A stretch of 64,000 nt of DNA, taken from Sphagnum compactum (Eukaryota > Bryophyta > Sphagnopsida > Sphagnales). Numbering within the stretch: the stretch's first letter is position 1; the number at the start of each line of letters is the position of its first letter. The notes under the pieces are model-generated. The model was not told the origin of the DNA, made no database searches, and saw only the letters and a list, made by a program, of their open reading frames with translations. The stretch is from positions 19,154,875 through 19,218,874 of the forward strand of contig OZ234495.1 in NCBI GenBank assembly GCA_965153455.1, written 5' to 3'. Of the stretch, positions 42,812 to 56,559 are shown in pieces. Made by a program: the position numbers and the translations under genes.

Positions 42812-43850
42812 GTATCTTTTTAAAACCTAATTCAAACTAAAACTCCAAAATACTAATGAAATTCATATTTGAAAGGGGATTACAAATGAAGTTATAATTT
42901 AAGATATCATGAAAAGTGATAATGAAAAGATCATCCTCTCCTCAAACTAATAATATTTTTCAATAGGTTTTTGTCTCACTAGTTATCTTACAACTAATTA
43001 GGATAATAGCTAGTATTTTAACCAATAACTAGCCATTAATTAATTCAAGTACTTACTTCTAATTACCTACTTTTAAGTACACTATTAAATTCTATAATAA
43101 AAGGATTTAATGTTACCTAGCATTTAACAATGACTATCCATATGAACTAATAATGTACAATAGGTGGAACTAGTTAACATTGGCATTTAATTATTTTGAA
43201 TGGTCAATTAATATTTACAAAGGTTTAATTGAATAATGTATTTGGTTAATTATGGACAATTGAAAAGTCTAGAATCAACAATTAACCATTTGGAAGTTGG
43301 AAAATTGGAGAAAAACTTTGATTTGGGGGCCACCAAATGATGCAACAATATATAATAATATTGTTTTGTTTCATTAGATGATTCAACAAATAGATGTTAA
43401 TAATGTTTTGCCTCAAATTTGATGAAAATTTTGATTTCAACCACTAGGTTAAAAAAAAACCCTAGGATTAAAAATTTAATCATAATTAAGTAAATGCATG
43501 TTTTGATGATCAATATTTTAAAGTATTGAATTTAACCAATGGTTAGCGTTGATAAAAGTACCAATTTAATGTTTATGAAATTACAATAAGTGTAATCGAT
43601 TAACATTTACAAAACCATAATACATGGGTTCATTTGGCAACAAGGTGTTTAAAATATATATTTGTTATTAGTTACTTTTTGACGACAACAATCGACACAT
43701 TTTAAAACACATGTTTGGAGGTCACCTTGAAAGCCATTTCAAGGCACCTCAAAGGCAATTCTATGGATGAGGTCAAAACACACTCAAAGGAACCAAAAAG
43801 GTGTTGAATATTAGAAATTACCATGAAAAATTAGAGATTTATTTATTTAT
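42812..43850. other. AT-rich intergenic DNA
   Basis: No gene and no clear repeat boundary seen. Confidence 0.45.
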
Positions 43851-44545
43851 TCTTTTGAAACTATGGTAATCATGGCAAGCACAAATGAATGTTAAGAAAT
43901 TCAAATTAAAAATCCATTTGATTCAATTTAAAATTTTGGTTTAGTTAAGGACTTTTGAAAGTGAAATTTAGTTTCATTAAAAAATGACATTTTTACAAAG
44001 GAATTTCAAAGGACTCATATAATAAAACTAAGTTGATGGGAAAAAAAATTAGATGATAACAACATATTAGACACGCTTAAAGTCATTCATAATTTTTAAA
44101 ATGTGAAAATTAAACTTTGAAAATTCAAAATATGTTTCAAATTTTCAAAAATGTTTTACCACATATGTATGGCATATAATGTACATGATGTATTGAACAA
44201 ATTTTTCATTTATAATACATGAAATTTGACCTTAAAACAATGATCCTCTCTTGTTATGATTTGAATTTATCGTCAAAATTTCAAAACAAAACATAAAATT
44301 TGCACATTTTTACAAATTTCCATTCATTCGACAATGATCAAGAAAAAGTATGATTTATTGGGGAAACTCCAACCATTTTTCATAACAAGTTGTAGATTTT
44401 CATTTAAAATTTTAGTCATATGAAAAAATTATTTTGGGGAAAAAGGACATGTAGTCTTAATATAAAGTAATGTAGGTGGTTCCTTTGAGTGTTTTTGACC
44501 CAATGATAATCAAAACATTGTGGAAGTGCTACCATTGGAATTTGA
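43851..44545 (+). repeat. Dispersed repeat family R2, copy 1 (about 700 bp)
   Basis: Collinear with 56560-57300. Shared blocks include AATCATGGCAAG, AAAAATCCATTTGAT, AAAGGACT(C), GTTATGATTTGAA and CATATGAAAAA, followed by a stretch of the type GGACATRTAGTC. The copies are strongly diverged and in the same orientation. There is no conserved frame, so these are remnants of an unidentified element. Confidence 0.7.
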
Positions 44546-44862
44546 TTTTGGATGGACCTTTTGGAAGTAATCGAAAGTTCAATGAAGGAGGCTATGAGGT
44601 TAGGTTCTAGGAAAAGATGAATAAAATCACAAGACCAAAATAGTTGCGAATGACACTTTTAGTCACATAAAACAAGTCACAAAGTGGGGTTTTTCTACTA
44701 ATGAATGGAATTTCATTTCTTCAACTCACCATAAGTTATCATTAGATATCATAACTTTTCACAATAGTTTTCTAACAAGGAGTACCCAACTTTTGTGGAT
44801 CCATGATTCATCTATTTTCTTCCATTATTTTTACATTTTTTTTTATCATTCATCTACCTTCA

Positions 44863-46320
44863 CTATAAGAAATTTGGAAATTTGGAAATTAACCACTAAT
44901 TTTAGAACTACAGTCTAGTTGTAATGAACATTTGTGATTGAAATTCCACTTAGTCTTTGGACAAGTGCCATAAGATAAGTAGTTGTTGAGGATATCACGT
45001 TGCACCTATAGTCGCACTCTAATCACATAGAATTGTGACTACCAATTAGTTTTGCATTCACTACCATGGATGATTATAGGTGTGTTGTGTTCAAGTTGCA
45101 ACTACATATGTGATGACCCATGTGACTACATATATGACTCTACTAACATAGTGGGATGGCACCATGTGTTCGACAATGGGTGATAATACATAGTCACATG
45201 AAAATTATATTGACATCTCTCATCATTGAATAGAGATTAACAAACAAGTGGTGCACATGCAAAAAATACATGCAACATTTTATTATTGGTTGGAAAAAAT
45301 TAATTAATTAAATTAATTACATTGGTGCCATGTGGCAAAATATTATTTGTTATAAGATAAGGATATACATTTTTTATAATTAATTTTCTTGGTGGTGAAA
45401 TAAATATGCACACATGGTAGATCATTAGGGTCCAAACATGGTAAATTAGACCAAAAAATATATTTGCTTAAAATCCCATTTAAAATATGACAATTTTTGA
45501 CAAAAACACAAGTAGATTGGAAAGTTTTTTATGTTTCATTTTGAAAACATCTATGCCTCCATTGGGTTTATGATAAGTTGAATATGAAATTTGACAAAAA
45601 TTAATATAATAAAAATAGGTAACAAGCATGTTTGAAATTGACTGACAAATGTTTTTCAAACCTACTTATACCATACAAGCTATATATATTTTGATTAGAA
45701 TGTGAAAAGATTAAAAGTCACAAGTACATTTTAGGACCCCATTAATTCTTTTTTTATAAAAGGCAATATTTCATCTACTTATAATCTATTTAAAGCCTAT
45801 AAAGTAGATTGTGAACTCTAATTGAATTTTCATGAATCTACTTAAACCTATTTTAAACATGTAGTCTATATTTTAAATTTTAACAAATTTGAAAAAAATG
45901 TTCATATCAATCCTTGAACTAAATAATATTTTGAAGTTCAAAATATCAAAGCCTATTTGATGACTACTTTTGATTTATGCTGCAAGGAACATTTATGATC
46001 TAAGTTACCATGCTTGGACCCATCATTGTTGGATAAATTAGATTAGAAGCACATAAATCAAATTAAGTATTGCCACGTGGCATGATCAAGTACATCTTAT
46101 TGTATGTAATGTAGTTGTAACTACAACTATGGTGGTTGCATGATGTAATAGTAAGTGTGATTACAATAGTTGCATAATTTAGTAAGTGAATCGACAATAA
46201 TTACATGCATACTTGTTTGTGCCACTATGCATTCAACTATACCGATTGTAATGTAGTTGCTTAGGAGGGTCATAATGCAATTACAATAATTGAAAGGTAG
46301 TTACATAGGAAGTTGTTGGT
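44863..46320. mobile_element. Probable truncated CACTA-like element
   Basis: CACTATAAGAAATTTGG at 44863 resembles a CACTA terminus and differs from the 33967 element at two of the first 13 positions. It is followed by subterminal GTTGTAA, TAGTTGTAAT and GCAACTAC-type words, and similar words cluster at 46110-46320 (GTAGTTGTAACTACAACTAT). A matching right end (inverse of CACTATAAG) was not found, so the right limit is a guess. No transposase frame is present. Confidence 0.45.
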
Positions 46321-49258
46321 GTCCACACTAGTTGTAGAGCTCCATTTGCATGTTAATTTCAAATCAAAATAAACATCAAATGATCGAAACATATAATGGA
46401 ACAAGGAGATGTGAACAACATTAGAAGACTCTAAGAACTTTAGATTATGAAGCATTTCCACACAAGTTTCATATTGTTCATGGCACCATTATTAACTACA
46501 AAAGTTGAAAAGGACAAATATTTAACTAGCCTTTTGCATCATTGCACTTTTCGACCATAATGTGAATTGGCTTTGAATTTGCTTCAATAACAATTAGTTG
46601 GTTCATCTTTATAATTTATGAAAGGCAAAGGCACATCTAGGAACATCAATCCGTGCACCTCCACATCGTACAACCCATCTACAATCCGTGCCCCATGAAA
46701 TAAATCCCTATAATTCCATGTAGTATTACACTTGTAGAAAAATACCCATTCCATCACCTTTCAATTTATCCAATAAGAAAACCATTTGACCTATGGCAAA
46801 TTACATAGGCATGTTACAAGGTCATGAGATGCAATAACTATTAGAGGTATGTTTTCTAACTTAATAACATACTAAATTTTGATGTTTTGAACATCACATG
46901 ATCAAATACAATTTTTATTTAAAGTCAATTCACCTTATGTGTGGTTGAGACCTTTTTTTAAAGAAAAATATAAATTAAATAATTATTGCTTTTCATGGAA
47001 ATATGCAAATGTGGGAAATATTTGATATTGAAAATATCAAATAAAAATTGTACACAATTTTAATAGTAGTGGTAAATAAGGTGATGAATTAGACAATTTG
47101 TAATCATAAGTAAAAGACTAAATTATTATTTTTTGAATCAAATGGATGGGAAAATATTATTTGGGATGAAATAATTATCAATGCAAAAAAGATTAAACCA
47201 TTAAAAAATCAAAAAATAAATACCAAAAAAATCAACTACCAACATATATTGATAATCAATAAGTAGATGATTTATATCATTTGAAAAGTTTTAGCAAAAA
47301 TGAAATAATTAAATGATAAAAAAAACTATTTTTGATGACATCTTACACTAAAAAATAAAAAAAATCGTCAAAACCTTTGCATATTTTCCTAACATGAAAT
47401 TTAGGGATAGGGAAAACATATCACAACATTATATGAAACAAATCACAATCACTAACCCTTTTAAACCACAAATTATGAATTAACATATTAATGGCACAAC
47501 AATACATTTTGCACTTACAATCCCATTAAATAAAAATTGCAATGAATTTGAAGTGTTAAATGATTAAAGATGTGTCACTTTAATATAAACACACAATCAA
47601 CTCCAATTACTTTAGTAAAAAACAGGATGTTAACTTTCATCAAATGTAAATAACGTGTATTAAAACAAATTCATATTGAATTCATGGATGACATTGATGT
47701 TAGAATGAAAAGTGACTTTTATCGAGCTGAATTAGTTTGTGTTTTGTGAAATTTTAAACCAAAGACTAATAAAACCAATACTTAAATGAACACATTTTTG
47801 GGTTGAAAATGTAAGAATTAAAACAAGTTATCCAACAAGATGATACAAATTTCATTAAAATTTTGAGTTCACTTTAAACAACTACACACACTTCAAGACA
47901 TAGATTTTATTAATCCAATTTGTTTGAAAACACAACCAATTGACAACATCTACCCCATTTATTTTACACAAATGCTAAAACAACCATTCATAATAAAAAT
48001 ACATTTGAAAAAAAGGCTAGGTGCAACATTTAGATTTTTAGCACAAGATGGTCATTTCGAAACATGCCCTTTGCACGTCAATTAACAAATCTTGCTAATC
48101 AAACAATAGGACTCCACTACAAACTATTGAATATATGTCAATTGAATTGTGTTCATGTAATTACCCTACACCAAATGGTCTTGTAAATGGTGCAAACACA
48201 ACTTTTGAACATTATGTAAAGACTAGTTCCAAATCATTAATATGAATACATTTCCATAACACTCAAATTGGAATTAACTTAGGAATAGAAATTAATCCAC
48301 ACATTTATGAACAATTTCCTAATATTAACAAAAATTGGATGCCAATTGAACAAAAAATTGTTGAAATACAAATAGTTAACAACATTTTTCACATAGTCCA
48401 ATTTCCTATAAAATTAGCCACATGACATACTATACATTGCACACAAGGTTTAACATTTGTATATGTAGTGTTTGACCATGTAGGCATAATAAAACATGGT
48501 TTATCATATACAACATTATCTTGAATCCAATCTAAAAAACATTTATATTTGTTTTTCACATTATCAAACAAAAACTTTCAAGTAGATTCTATTGTTAAAT
48601 AATAAATATTTTGACTCAAAAACAATGCTCGATATGAACTAACAATCCATTATTTTCAACATTATTGTGCATAATTCACAATAATATAATCCCTTGATAC
48701 TCATTCTCTAAAATCACATTTTCAATACATTATTGTATATTCACATTTATTAACATCTCATATTTTTTGTATAATTGAAACAATAATTATGTATGTATAT
48801 ACAAATTTTATAATGCATTCAACATCTTATTATGATGTTATAATGAATACAAGACTATGATACTTTATAATAAAATGGTGCCGAACTTATCACAAAACAA
48901 TTCCATAATAAATTCATGTGTTGAATTTATTGTTGCATTTTTTAACAAAAACGCATCTGAATCATTATATATCGTTGCAACCTATATATTGTCCAAAATG
49001 AAAATAATTTTATTTTGTTCTATTTTAGAAGCCAACATTTAAAAATGTTTATAAATTTCCAACAATGATAATAAAAAATTCTAATGTTATACTAACACAA
49101 ACATCCCAATGCTTAACACTTCAAAATATTGTGAATAAACACAAATTCAAACTTTTTTTTATAATAGAACATCAATTTTATATTACCTTGTGATTAAAAG
49201 GCAACAATACAATACATTTAGTACTACATTCATTTACTTATTATAAATGGGCAAATAA
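46321..49258. other. AT-rich gene-free stretch
   Basis: About 2.9 kb of very AT-rich sequence with no coding, RNA or repeat feature I can support. Confidence 0.5.
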
Positions 49259-49299
49259 TTAATCAATTTTGAAATTTTCACTTGGACCAATAGAATAAT

Positions 49300-49410
49300 C
49301 TTGAAGATTCAATATTTTCCTTCACAATTTTTTTAAAATTTGGAAAAAAAAATTAAAAAAATTAAACATTTCTGAAAATAAAATAATATAATGTTGAAGC
49401 ATATCTTGTA
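49300..49410 (+). repeat. Direct repeat R3, copy 1
   Basis: CTTGAAGATTCAATATTTTC, then poly-T, then CTGAAAATAAAATAATATAA and TGTTGAAGC. The same series recurs at 50873-50985. Confidence 0.8.
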
Positions 49411-50049
49411 GCTACTTTGCCCTAGCCCCTTTTTCTTAAAGGAAAACTTGCCATCATGGTAGCAAATAAATTTCCCATTTTATTTTTTTTATTTCTGAAA
49501 TAATTAATCATTTAAAGAAAAAAAAACATGTCTTGACAATTTGTTTTCTTAATTTCTGAAAGTTTCAAACAGTTTTTAAGAAATAACTTAAATTTTAACA
49601 CTACACGTCTTTCTAGGTTATCTACAAAGTTGCTTTGCATTTAGTTTTTATTTCTTTTTGGGGTTCCCATGTTTCCACTGGGAACATTCGTTCCCCTGCT
49701 CCCAGTTCCCAATGTTGTTCACATATTCCTTGAGTCTCATTGTTTTAGTCCCCCAAGTCTAGTTCCCTTACCTTGATTGCCGTTCTCTTCATGACCATGA
49801 ATAATTGTGTGCAAATGGGCCAAAAAAATGTCACAATGAACATCACTTGGTTAAATTAAACTAATATAAGCATATTAATTTTTTTAAAATATTAAGCATA
49901 TTAAGCAAATTAAGTATATAAATTAAATATAAGCATATTAATTTTTAAGCATATTAAGCAAATTAATATGTTTTATTTAATTTTTAAAATTAATAAACTA
50001 ATATGGCCTTGCCATTTACATCAAAATGTATCTAAAAGCAAATGAAGAA

Positions 50050-50300
50050 TTATGGAAACTCAAATATTTCACCATGCAAAAATATAATCTTCAAAAAGTC
50101 CTCTAAAAGAAACCCAAAATCCTTCAAGATATTATTATAACTCTATTATAACTAATCTCAACTTTCAACACAAGCCAAAATATCATCTTTCAAAAATCCT
50201 CATACAAAAATAGACCTATTATTTATTACCTAGGGGCCTATAAAAATCCCTTAAGCTAGCTACTATACTCTATAATGAATCTAAACACAATATCCTTCTT
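50050..50300 (+). repeat. Dispersed repeat R1, copy with empty MITE site
   Basis: Matches 60480-61075 in direct orientation apart from the inserted MITE there. Shared blocks are ATGGAAACTCAAATATTTCA, CATCTTTCAAAAATCCTCAT, TTATTACCTAGGGGCC and ATCCCTTAAGCT. At about 50216-50232 it reads GACCTATTATTTATTACC with no insertion. Confidence 0.88.
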
Positions 50301-50780
50301 GCCTTGGTAGTAGTAGGCAAGGCCAACAAAACAACCTACCTTTGCTTCATAGATACATATGTTTTAAGGTGGCCACATGAGGTGAAATCAAGGGGCACTT
50401 AATTTTTGGAACACCCAAGATTTTGAGGGGGCATTATTTAGCATAAAAGCCCATGAGAGTTTTTTTTTTTTTTTTCCATTTTTCCCATGATATTTTTCCC
50501 AACATGTATCATGAGAAAAACAAACAAAAAAGGGGCCCGACAAATTTGAAAAAAAAAATTAAATCATAACTGAAAATTTCGGAGGAATGGGAATGTGCCT
50601 TTGATGTTGTTGGAAAGATCTTGATGAACAGGATTTAATGGAATTTATTTGGTAAGATTTGGATTCAGAATGTGGGAGATTAATTGATTTAAAAGTGATT
50701 TCTGCCCACTGAAAAAATTCAAATAAATTCCAAAAATATTTCACATAAATAAATAAATAAATAAATAAATTCAAATAAAT
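50301..50780. other. Intergenic DNA
   Basis: AT-rich, with poly-T at about 50460-50475 and an (AAAT)n tract at about 50743-50770. No gene seen. Confidence 0.45.
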
Positions 50781-50871
50781 AAACTAGTGTGGGCCAACGT
50801 CACAGTTTGGATTTATTCTCAGTTGAGGACGGTGGTAACACTTGGGCCAACGGCACAGGCCACACTAGTTT
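50781..50871. repeat. 91-bp unit bounded by a 12-bp perfect inverted repeat
   Basis: It begins AAACTAGTGTGG and ends CCACACTAGTTT (perfect inverse). It carries two direct copies of GGGCCAACGKCAC. It lies directly before the second R3 copy. No obvious target duplication. Confidence 0.6.
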
Positions 50872-50872
50872 T

Positions 50873-50985
50873 CTTGAAGATTCAATATTTTCCTTCAAAT
50901 TTTTTTTTGTTATTTGATTTTTTTTGTGGGGAAAATTACAACATCTCTGAAAATAAATAATATAATTAGTGTTGAAGCTTCAAAG
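50873..50985 (+). repeat. Direct repeat R3, copy 2
   Basis: Same series of words as 49300-49410 (CTTGAAGATTCAATATTTTC ... CTGAAAATAAATAATATAA ... TGTTGAAGC). The roughly 1.5 kb between the two copies may be an inserted or duplicated block. Confidence 0.8.
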
Positions 50986-51007
50986 GCAACAATTAAAAAA
51001 ATGTTTT

Positions 51008-51228
51008 TTGGAGAGTGGTTAATATATCAACCAACACAACAAGTTGGTTAGAAAATTATTAATTATAAAAAAATCTATTAAAATAATACATGAACCATAT
51101 ATCAACCAACACAACACTGATAACCTTTAAAAAATTATTTTAATTATATAAAATTATATTATTAAATTATAAATTTTTTTGGCTTGGTAACACCTTTGGA
51201 GAGTGGTTAATATATCAACCAACACAAC
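51008..51228. repeat. 33-bp direct repeat pair around about 150 bp of AT-rich DNA
   Basis: GGAGAGTGGTTAATATATCA continued by ACCAACACAAC occurs at 51010-51040 and again at about 51197-51228. A partial third copy (ATATATCAACCAACACAAC) lies at about 51096-51114. Confidence 0.85.
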
Positions 51229-54200
51229 CTCCGGTTGCCTTGCTTGACCGGCATCACGCGTAAGTAGCGAGAATACTCGTGCCTTTGACGCCTTTCTTGT
51301 TCTCATTCTCGCCGAATAAAACCCACCTCTTCCAGGTGCTTGCTTATGCACTTTATGAACGGCATCATAAGACTTATGAGAGAAAATGACAATTTTTCAA
51401 AAGAAAAACACCCCCTTCCAAAACCTATCTACAGAACTCCTTTTCTCTAAAAAAAAAATTAAAAAAAAATACATTGGGAAAGTTGCTCCTTTCTAGCTTT
51501 GTTGAGTTTTTCTTTTTCTTTTCATGCATTTGAATAGGTATGGGGGGGGGGGGGAGGGGTGGGGGGTAAAAACTAAAAATAAAATAAAAAAGAGTTCTAG
51601 GTCATGATTGGTTGGATTTTTTTTAACATAAATTTTCTTTTAATTTAAATTGTTTTTTTTTATAAAAGTTGATGTGAAATTTGTTAGCCCATGGTCCAAA
51701 AAAGTCATGATTGGTCAAAAATATGTACATAATTTGTTTCCTATTTAAAATAATTTTAATTAAATAAACAAAATTTGTGTTAACCCATGGGCAAAAAAAA
51801 GCTATGTTTGACTACATTTTTTTACATTTTTTTTTCCTCTTCTACAAATCCAAGGTAATATGCTTCACTAAAATAAAGAAATTGGAGAAAGAAGAAATGA
51901 AAAGTAGCTATGACCAAAAAGAAAGGACATACCCTAAACAATAGTGAAAAAGGTTACAAACAATATCGAGTTTTAAATCAAAATTTAAATAAAATAATTA
52001 AAAAATTTGGTTGTATTATAATATATTTTGTTACCTTAATAAATTCTATTTTCACTTTACATTACATTTGACAACTTGGGCCCCCGCATACATGAGTTTG
52101 AATTTCCATGGAATGGTTTTCTTTTTTAGGGCTCTCAACATATCCATGGTCACAATCCCTCACCATCATGTAAAGGGGCCTCAATTGTAATGAAACATAT
52201 ACCAATCATTCTAGTGGAATTGGGTAAGATCTTTTTGGGACAAGGGTGGCATGGGCATACCAATGCCGCATTGCAACACAAAAATTGGCAACTCACCATG
52301 GCTTTGTTCCTTTAGCTTTAGCCCTAACTTGGATTTTTTCTCTATCCAAGTGGGTATGGAAGTATACGAGAAGGTTAGCTCTTTAGGGCCTTTCGTAATT
52401 TGCGGGTCATAAATCTAAGGCCAATAGCCCAAAGGCGTAGGCTCAAAAATTAAGGGAGGATTGTGGGAGGGAATTTGGAAACCTTCATTAATGTAAAATG
52501 CAAAAATGTTTTTCACCTAAATGTGGAAGGTTTGCATGTGAATGTTAAATTGTCTCTACATTGATGATGCATCTTTTGTATTGAATGATGATTTCAAACA
52601 TAAAGGAAAAACCCTTGCAATTCTTTGTATTTAAGGTCCATGGGCTTCATTGTTGTGCAAGAATTAAGGTGGTGTTACAAACTCCACCTCTTTAGTCTTC
52701 TTTGTCCATGTTCCATTTTTTTTACAAGCATTATCAAGCTTTTTCCTAAATCTTTTAACTCTTGTTATCATTCTATTCAATCTATGATACAATTTTGAAC
52801 CACAACTTTTTTGGGCATGTGATAACAAACAACTAATCGCCTAATGATTTTTCTTTTAATGGTAGGTCCAAACTTCACATTAAACAATTTCATTACTTAG
52901 AACTTCTCACTTATATGGATTATATTGAAATGAAAGCATATCTACATTACTAACTCTTATAGTCTTTAATGAAAATGGGCAATGATCTTGTAAGAACCTA
53001 GATGCAATGATTGGGGCATAAGCTTTTATTTTCTCAAGTAGGCCACGAAAATAATATCATCAATGGCAATGAAACCTATCCCCCCTCTAGAGATAGGGAG
53101 AACAACTTGTTGACAAATGAAGGAAGCTTTCAAACACTGAAAAAAACTTGGGCCCAAAATCCTCTTAAAAATTTAGATGATGGTTGAATAAAAAAAGGCC
53201 AATTCACATTGAATTTTGGAAGGGGGGAGAGAAGAAAAAAGATAAAATGATTTTGGGTAAAACATCAAGAAAGGATCCCAAAAGACATCAACATCTGTTA
53301 AACTTGGGAATGCCTTTGCCTTAGGAAGGGAAAAATCAAAATCACATCAAGGTGTGATGTTATAATTACAACTTGATTTTGGTGCTTGAATTTGATGGTT
53401 TTTCCAATGGGTGTGGTGGATGTAGTTAAAGGAATGGATTTTAACAATGGAGTAAGGTGATGTCAAATGTTTAACATGTCATGAGTGTGTCCTTCCTATT
53501 TGTTTAGCTTTTGTTTTTTTGGTAGGCATTCATAAGCCTTATTTTCTTTTGGCTTTCAAATAAATGTTTTTGAATCCATTTTGATGGAAACCTTACCTTT
53601 TGTTGGAGATGTACCCCTTACTCCCCTACCTTTACCCCTTCCTCATCCTTGATGGGTTGTTGATCCATTTATGTATTTTCTTAAGTTTTTTGTTTGGTTG
53701 CTAGTTCGTCTCCCTTGTCTTTCTTTTGTGTTTGTGTAATATAGGTTTCTTATCATGTCCATCTTCCTTTGTCCCAATCGATTAGGGGATGTTAGATATG
53801 TGGTTCAATCGATCTTTCATTGAATGTTAGGAGTAGGAATCAAACCCTTCACTAATGTGACATCCCATGTTTCGATCATGAGGACCTATCTAAAAGTCAT
53901 AACATGTCTTGTCATTGGAGGTGATGTTAAACCTTTCAAGGCATTTTTTCAAGCATCAAGGAGGTCATTTTAAATACCTTTTAGGCCCCTTCCCCTCCCA
54001 TTTTGGCAACTTGGGCACGGGTATTGAATCTTTACCCCTAAGTGCTTTTCATTTTGGATTCCCTCGCTTGCACCTATACTTGCACAATATAGTTCTCTTG
54101 AAATTAAAAATGTAGCTTACTTTCCATTTTTTCAAATCACTTGGCTTGGGACTTGTTTGATGTAGCCACATGGCACCTTTTTCTTTTAATCCCACAATGG

Positions 54201-56559
54201 TGTATTCTCCTACATGCTTGAAGGGGAATGACTAAGCATAGGAGATTAAGATGCACTTGTGATGGTTTTTTTCAAATGATTGGGAAAAGTTTTAGAAATA
54301 ACATTTATCACACACATAAGCCCCTACAACAACATTATTTTAATACCTACCCACTTTTGATGATGCCCTCCTTTTAGATCCCCCCACCCTTCCCTTTTTG
54401 CCATCCCCCTTCATTTTCATCTTGAGTAGAGTTTAGCCTTAAGGCATGTTGGGGAAGATGTTCATGTTATTATAGCCCTTGTCCCCCTAACCTTTGCCCC
54501 ATACACATTAAAGATAATTAGCATGTTGTAGGTTCTCCACCCTTCGAATTGATCCTTACCATGTTAGATTCCTTGATGGAGTTTCAACTAAATATGGACT
54601 TGGACTTTTCTATGGAATATTTTAGGTTAACATTCATTTGATGTATTTCATCTTTCAATTGGAGGCCTTTTAAGCATGGAATTTGAACACCTTTAAGATT
54701 TGTTCGACCTTGAGGATTTAACCTATGACTTTCCTTAATTATTCTTAATGTGTTCATATGTCGCCACATGTCATATCCCTGGGTGCATAGCTTGGGCCTT
54801 TGAGGTTGTGGGACTTTTAACATCAAGGTCAAACCTTTGGAAAGTCTTTGACCGATTACAATGGGAGAGGTCTTTTATCAATTGACATGAACAAGATTTT
54901 ATGATTGCCATTTTACAACATATTCTTTGGCTCATTTATCCCCCATTAATTTGTGTTGCAATTAGAGGAAGGTGTGAGGTAGTGGTGCATGGTATTCATG
55001 TAACCTTGGATGTTCACCTTAAATGGGTGGTGATGTAAGCAAATGTTGTAAATGTTTTCATCATTGTGTTTTGTACAGTTTTATTTCAAAACTTCATGTG
55101 GTAGGTGGTCAATTGTCCAAACTCATCCCTTTTGTCCATTTTTCATGGTTCAAATCTCCCCTTGCTTTTTAATCATCATCCTCTAATTTGGGAAACTTGA
55201 TTGTTATCCATTCTTCCATTAACACATTCATAAATGGGATTCATTATAACTTGAATTCCTCTGTTAATTTTCATTCAATGTAAAGGCAAAGGGTGTCAAT
55301 GGTTTTATAGATCGTTCACGCAACTTCCATCTTAAGGTAAACAATTGTAGTTGAAGAGGCATTTTATAGGCTAGCTAGGTGCTTTTAAGATATTTCGTTC
55401 ATTATTTTGTTTGATTTACTTCATGTGTAGGACATAGGTTGTTCATTTGTCCTCTTTTGATAGCTCTTCCTAGCTTTATATTACAGCCCCCATCATTGTG
55501 TTTGCATTTATGAGTGTTGTCTTTTGGTTGGTTGTTGGTTTTCTTTTATTATTCTTTCCTTTCCCCTTCAATGTGAATGTTTTTTTAATTTGGTAAAATT
55601 TCATCATTATGTTCATTGCAAACTTACATACCAAACAAATGGTCTATACTTATTAGTGTGACAAGTTTTTGGATTATTTTAGATGGTAGAATCAATTGCC
55701 AATGCAATTTTTATAAATTTTTACCTATTTATTTTTGTTCATAATTTGCTTATACTACTATGAGACTACCTATAGACCACATACACTAAGGAAATGTGCT
55801 TAACATAAATTCTACCTTCTAATTCATCACTAGGTTTGGTTATTGGTTTATTGTTTTCACCTTACTAATCACTGAGAGGCAAAATGCATTTTGTAAGGTG
55901 TATTGAAGGGAGAATTTTCAAATACATAATTTGATGCATGTGTTGATTGGAAAATTGTTTGGGCATAATTTATATAAGGGAAGGCCTTGCTATCAAGGCA
56001 TTACATTGTCAAGGCATTACGCCTTGGACTTTGGGGAATGGAGGGCAAAGCCGTAGGTCCAAGTTGTAGTGTTAAGATAGCAAGGCCTTCTTGGGCATAA
56101 CAATTTAAAACTTCCTTAGCTCTATGGTTGAAATGGGTTAAAATGCATTAAATAGATGGCTAGGGTTCCATCCTAACAAAACACCTTTGTTTCAAGGAAA
56201 TTACATGAAATTAAGTTGGGTGTCAACATAATGCAGGAAGTTGTGCTTAGGAAGGTCTTGAAATGCAATTTTGAATCAAAGTTCTTATGACTAGGCATAG
56301 GTTAAACATGTCAAAGAACAAACACTTAAATTCTTTAAAAATTTCAAATCCTAAAACACCCTAAATTGGTTCCCATTCCAAAAAAAAAAATCCACCAAAA
56401 AAAAAAATAATTGTGATGAAAGACGAAGATGAAAAAGGTGAAAAAGTTGGAATAATTTGTGTGGATGGGTGCAGTCACAATCCAACGAGCCAAAAAGGGT
56501 GTCAGCCCACAAAGAAAAATAGTCAAAATTTGATAAATATTTATGTTTTGCCATTTAAA
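51229..56559. other. Gene-free stretch with unassignable remnants
   Basis: About 5.3 kb. A small GC-rich island (51225-51350) stands out from the AT-rich flanks. There is a poly-G run at about 51542-51565. Parts of 52-55 kb are less AT-rich and may be a decayed retroelement, but no conserved polymerase, protease or integrase motif can be read in any frame. No functional gene is supported. Confidence 0.4.

Noticed and set aside
53030-53160. Possible LINE reverse-transcriptase C-terminal remnant on the minus strand
   Set aside because: A single short GG-containing stretch resembles the conserved segment after the polymerase, but no catalytic motif or neighbouring domain can be read in any frame.
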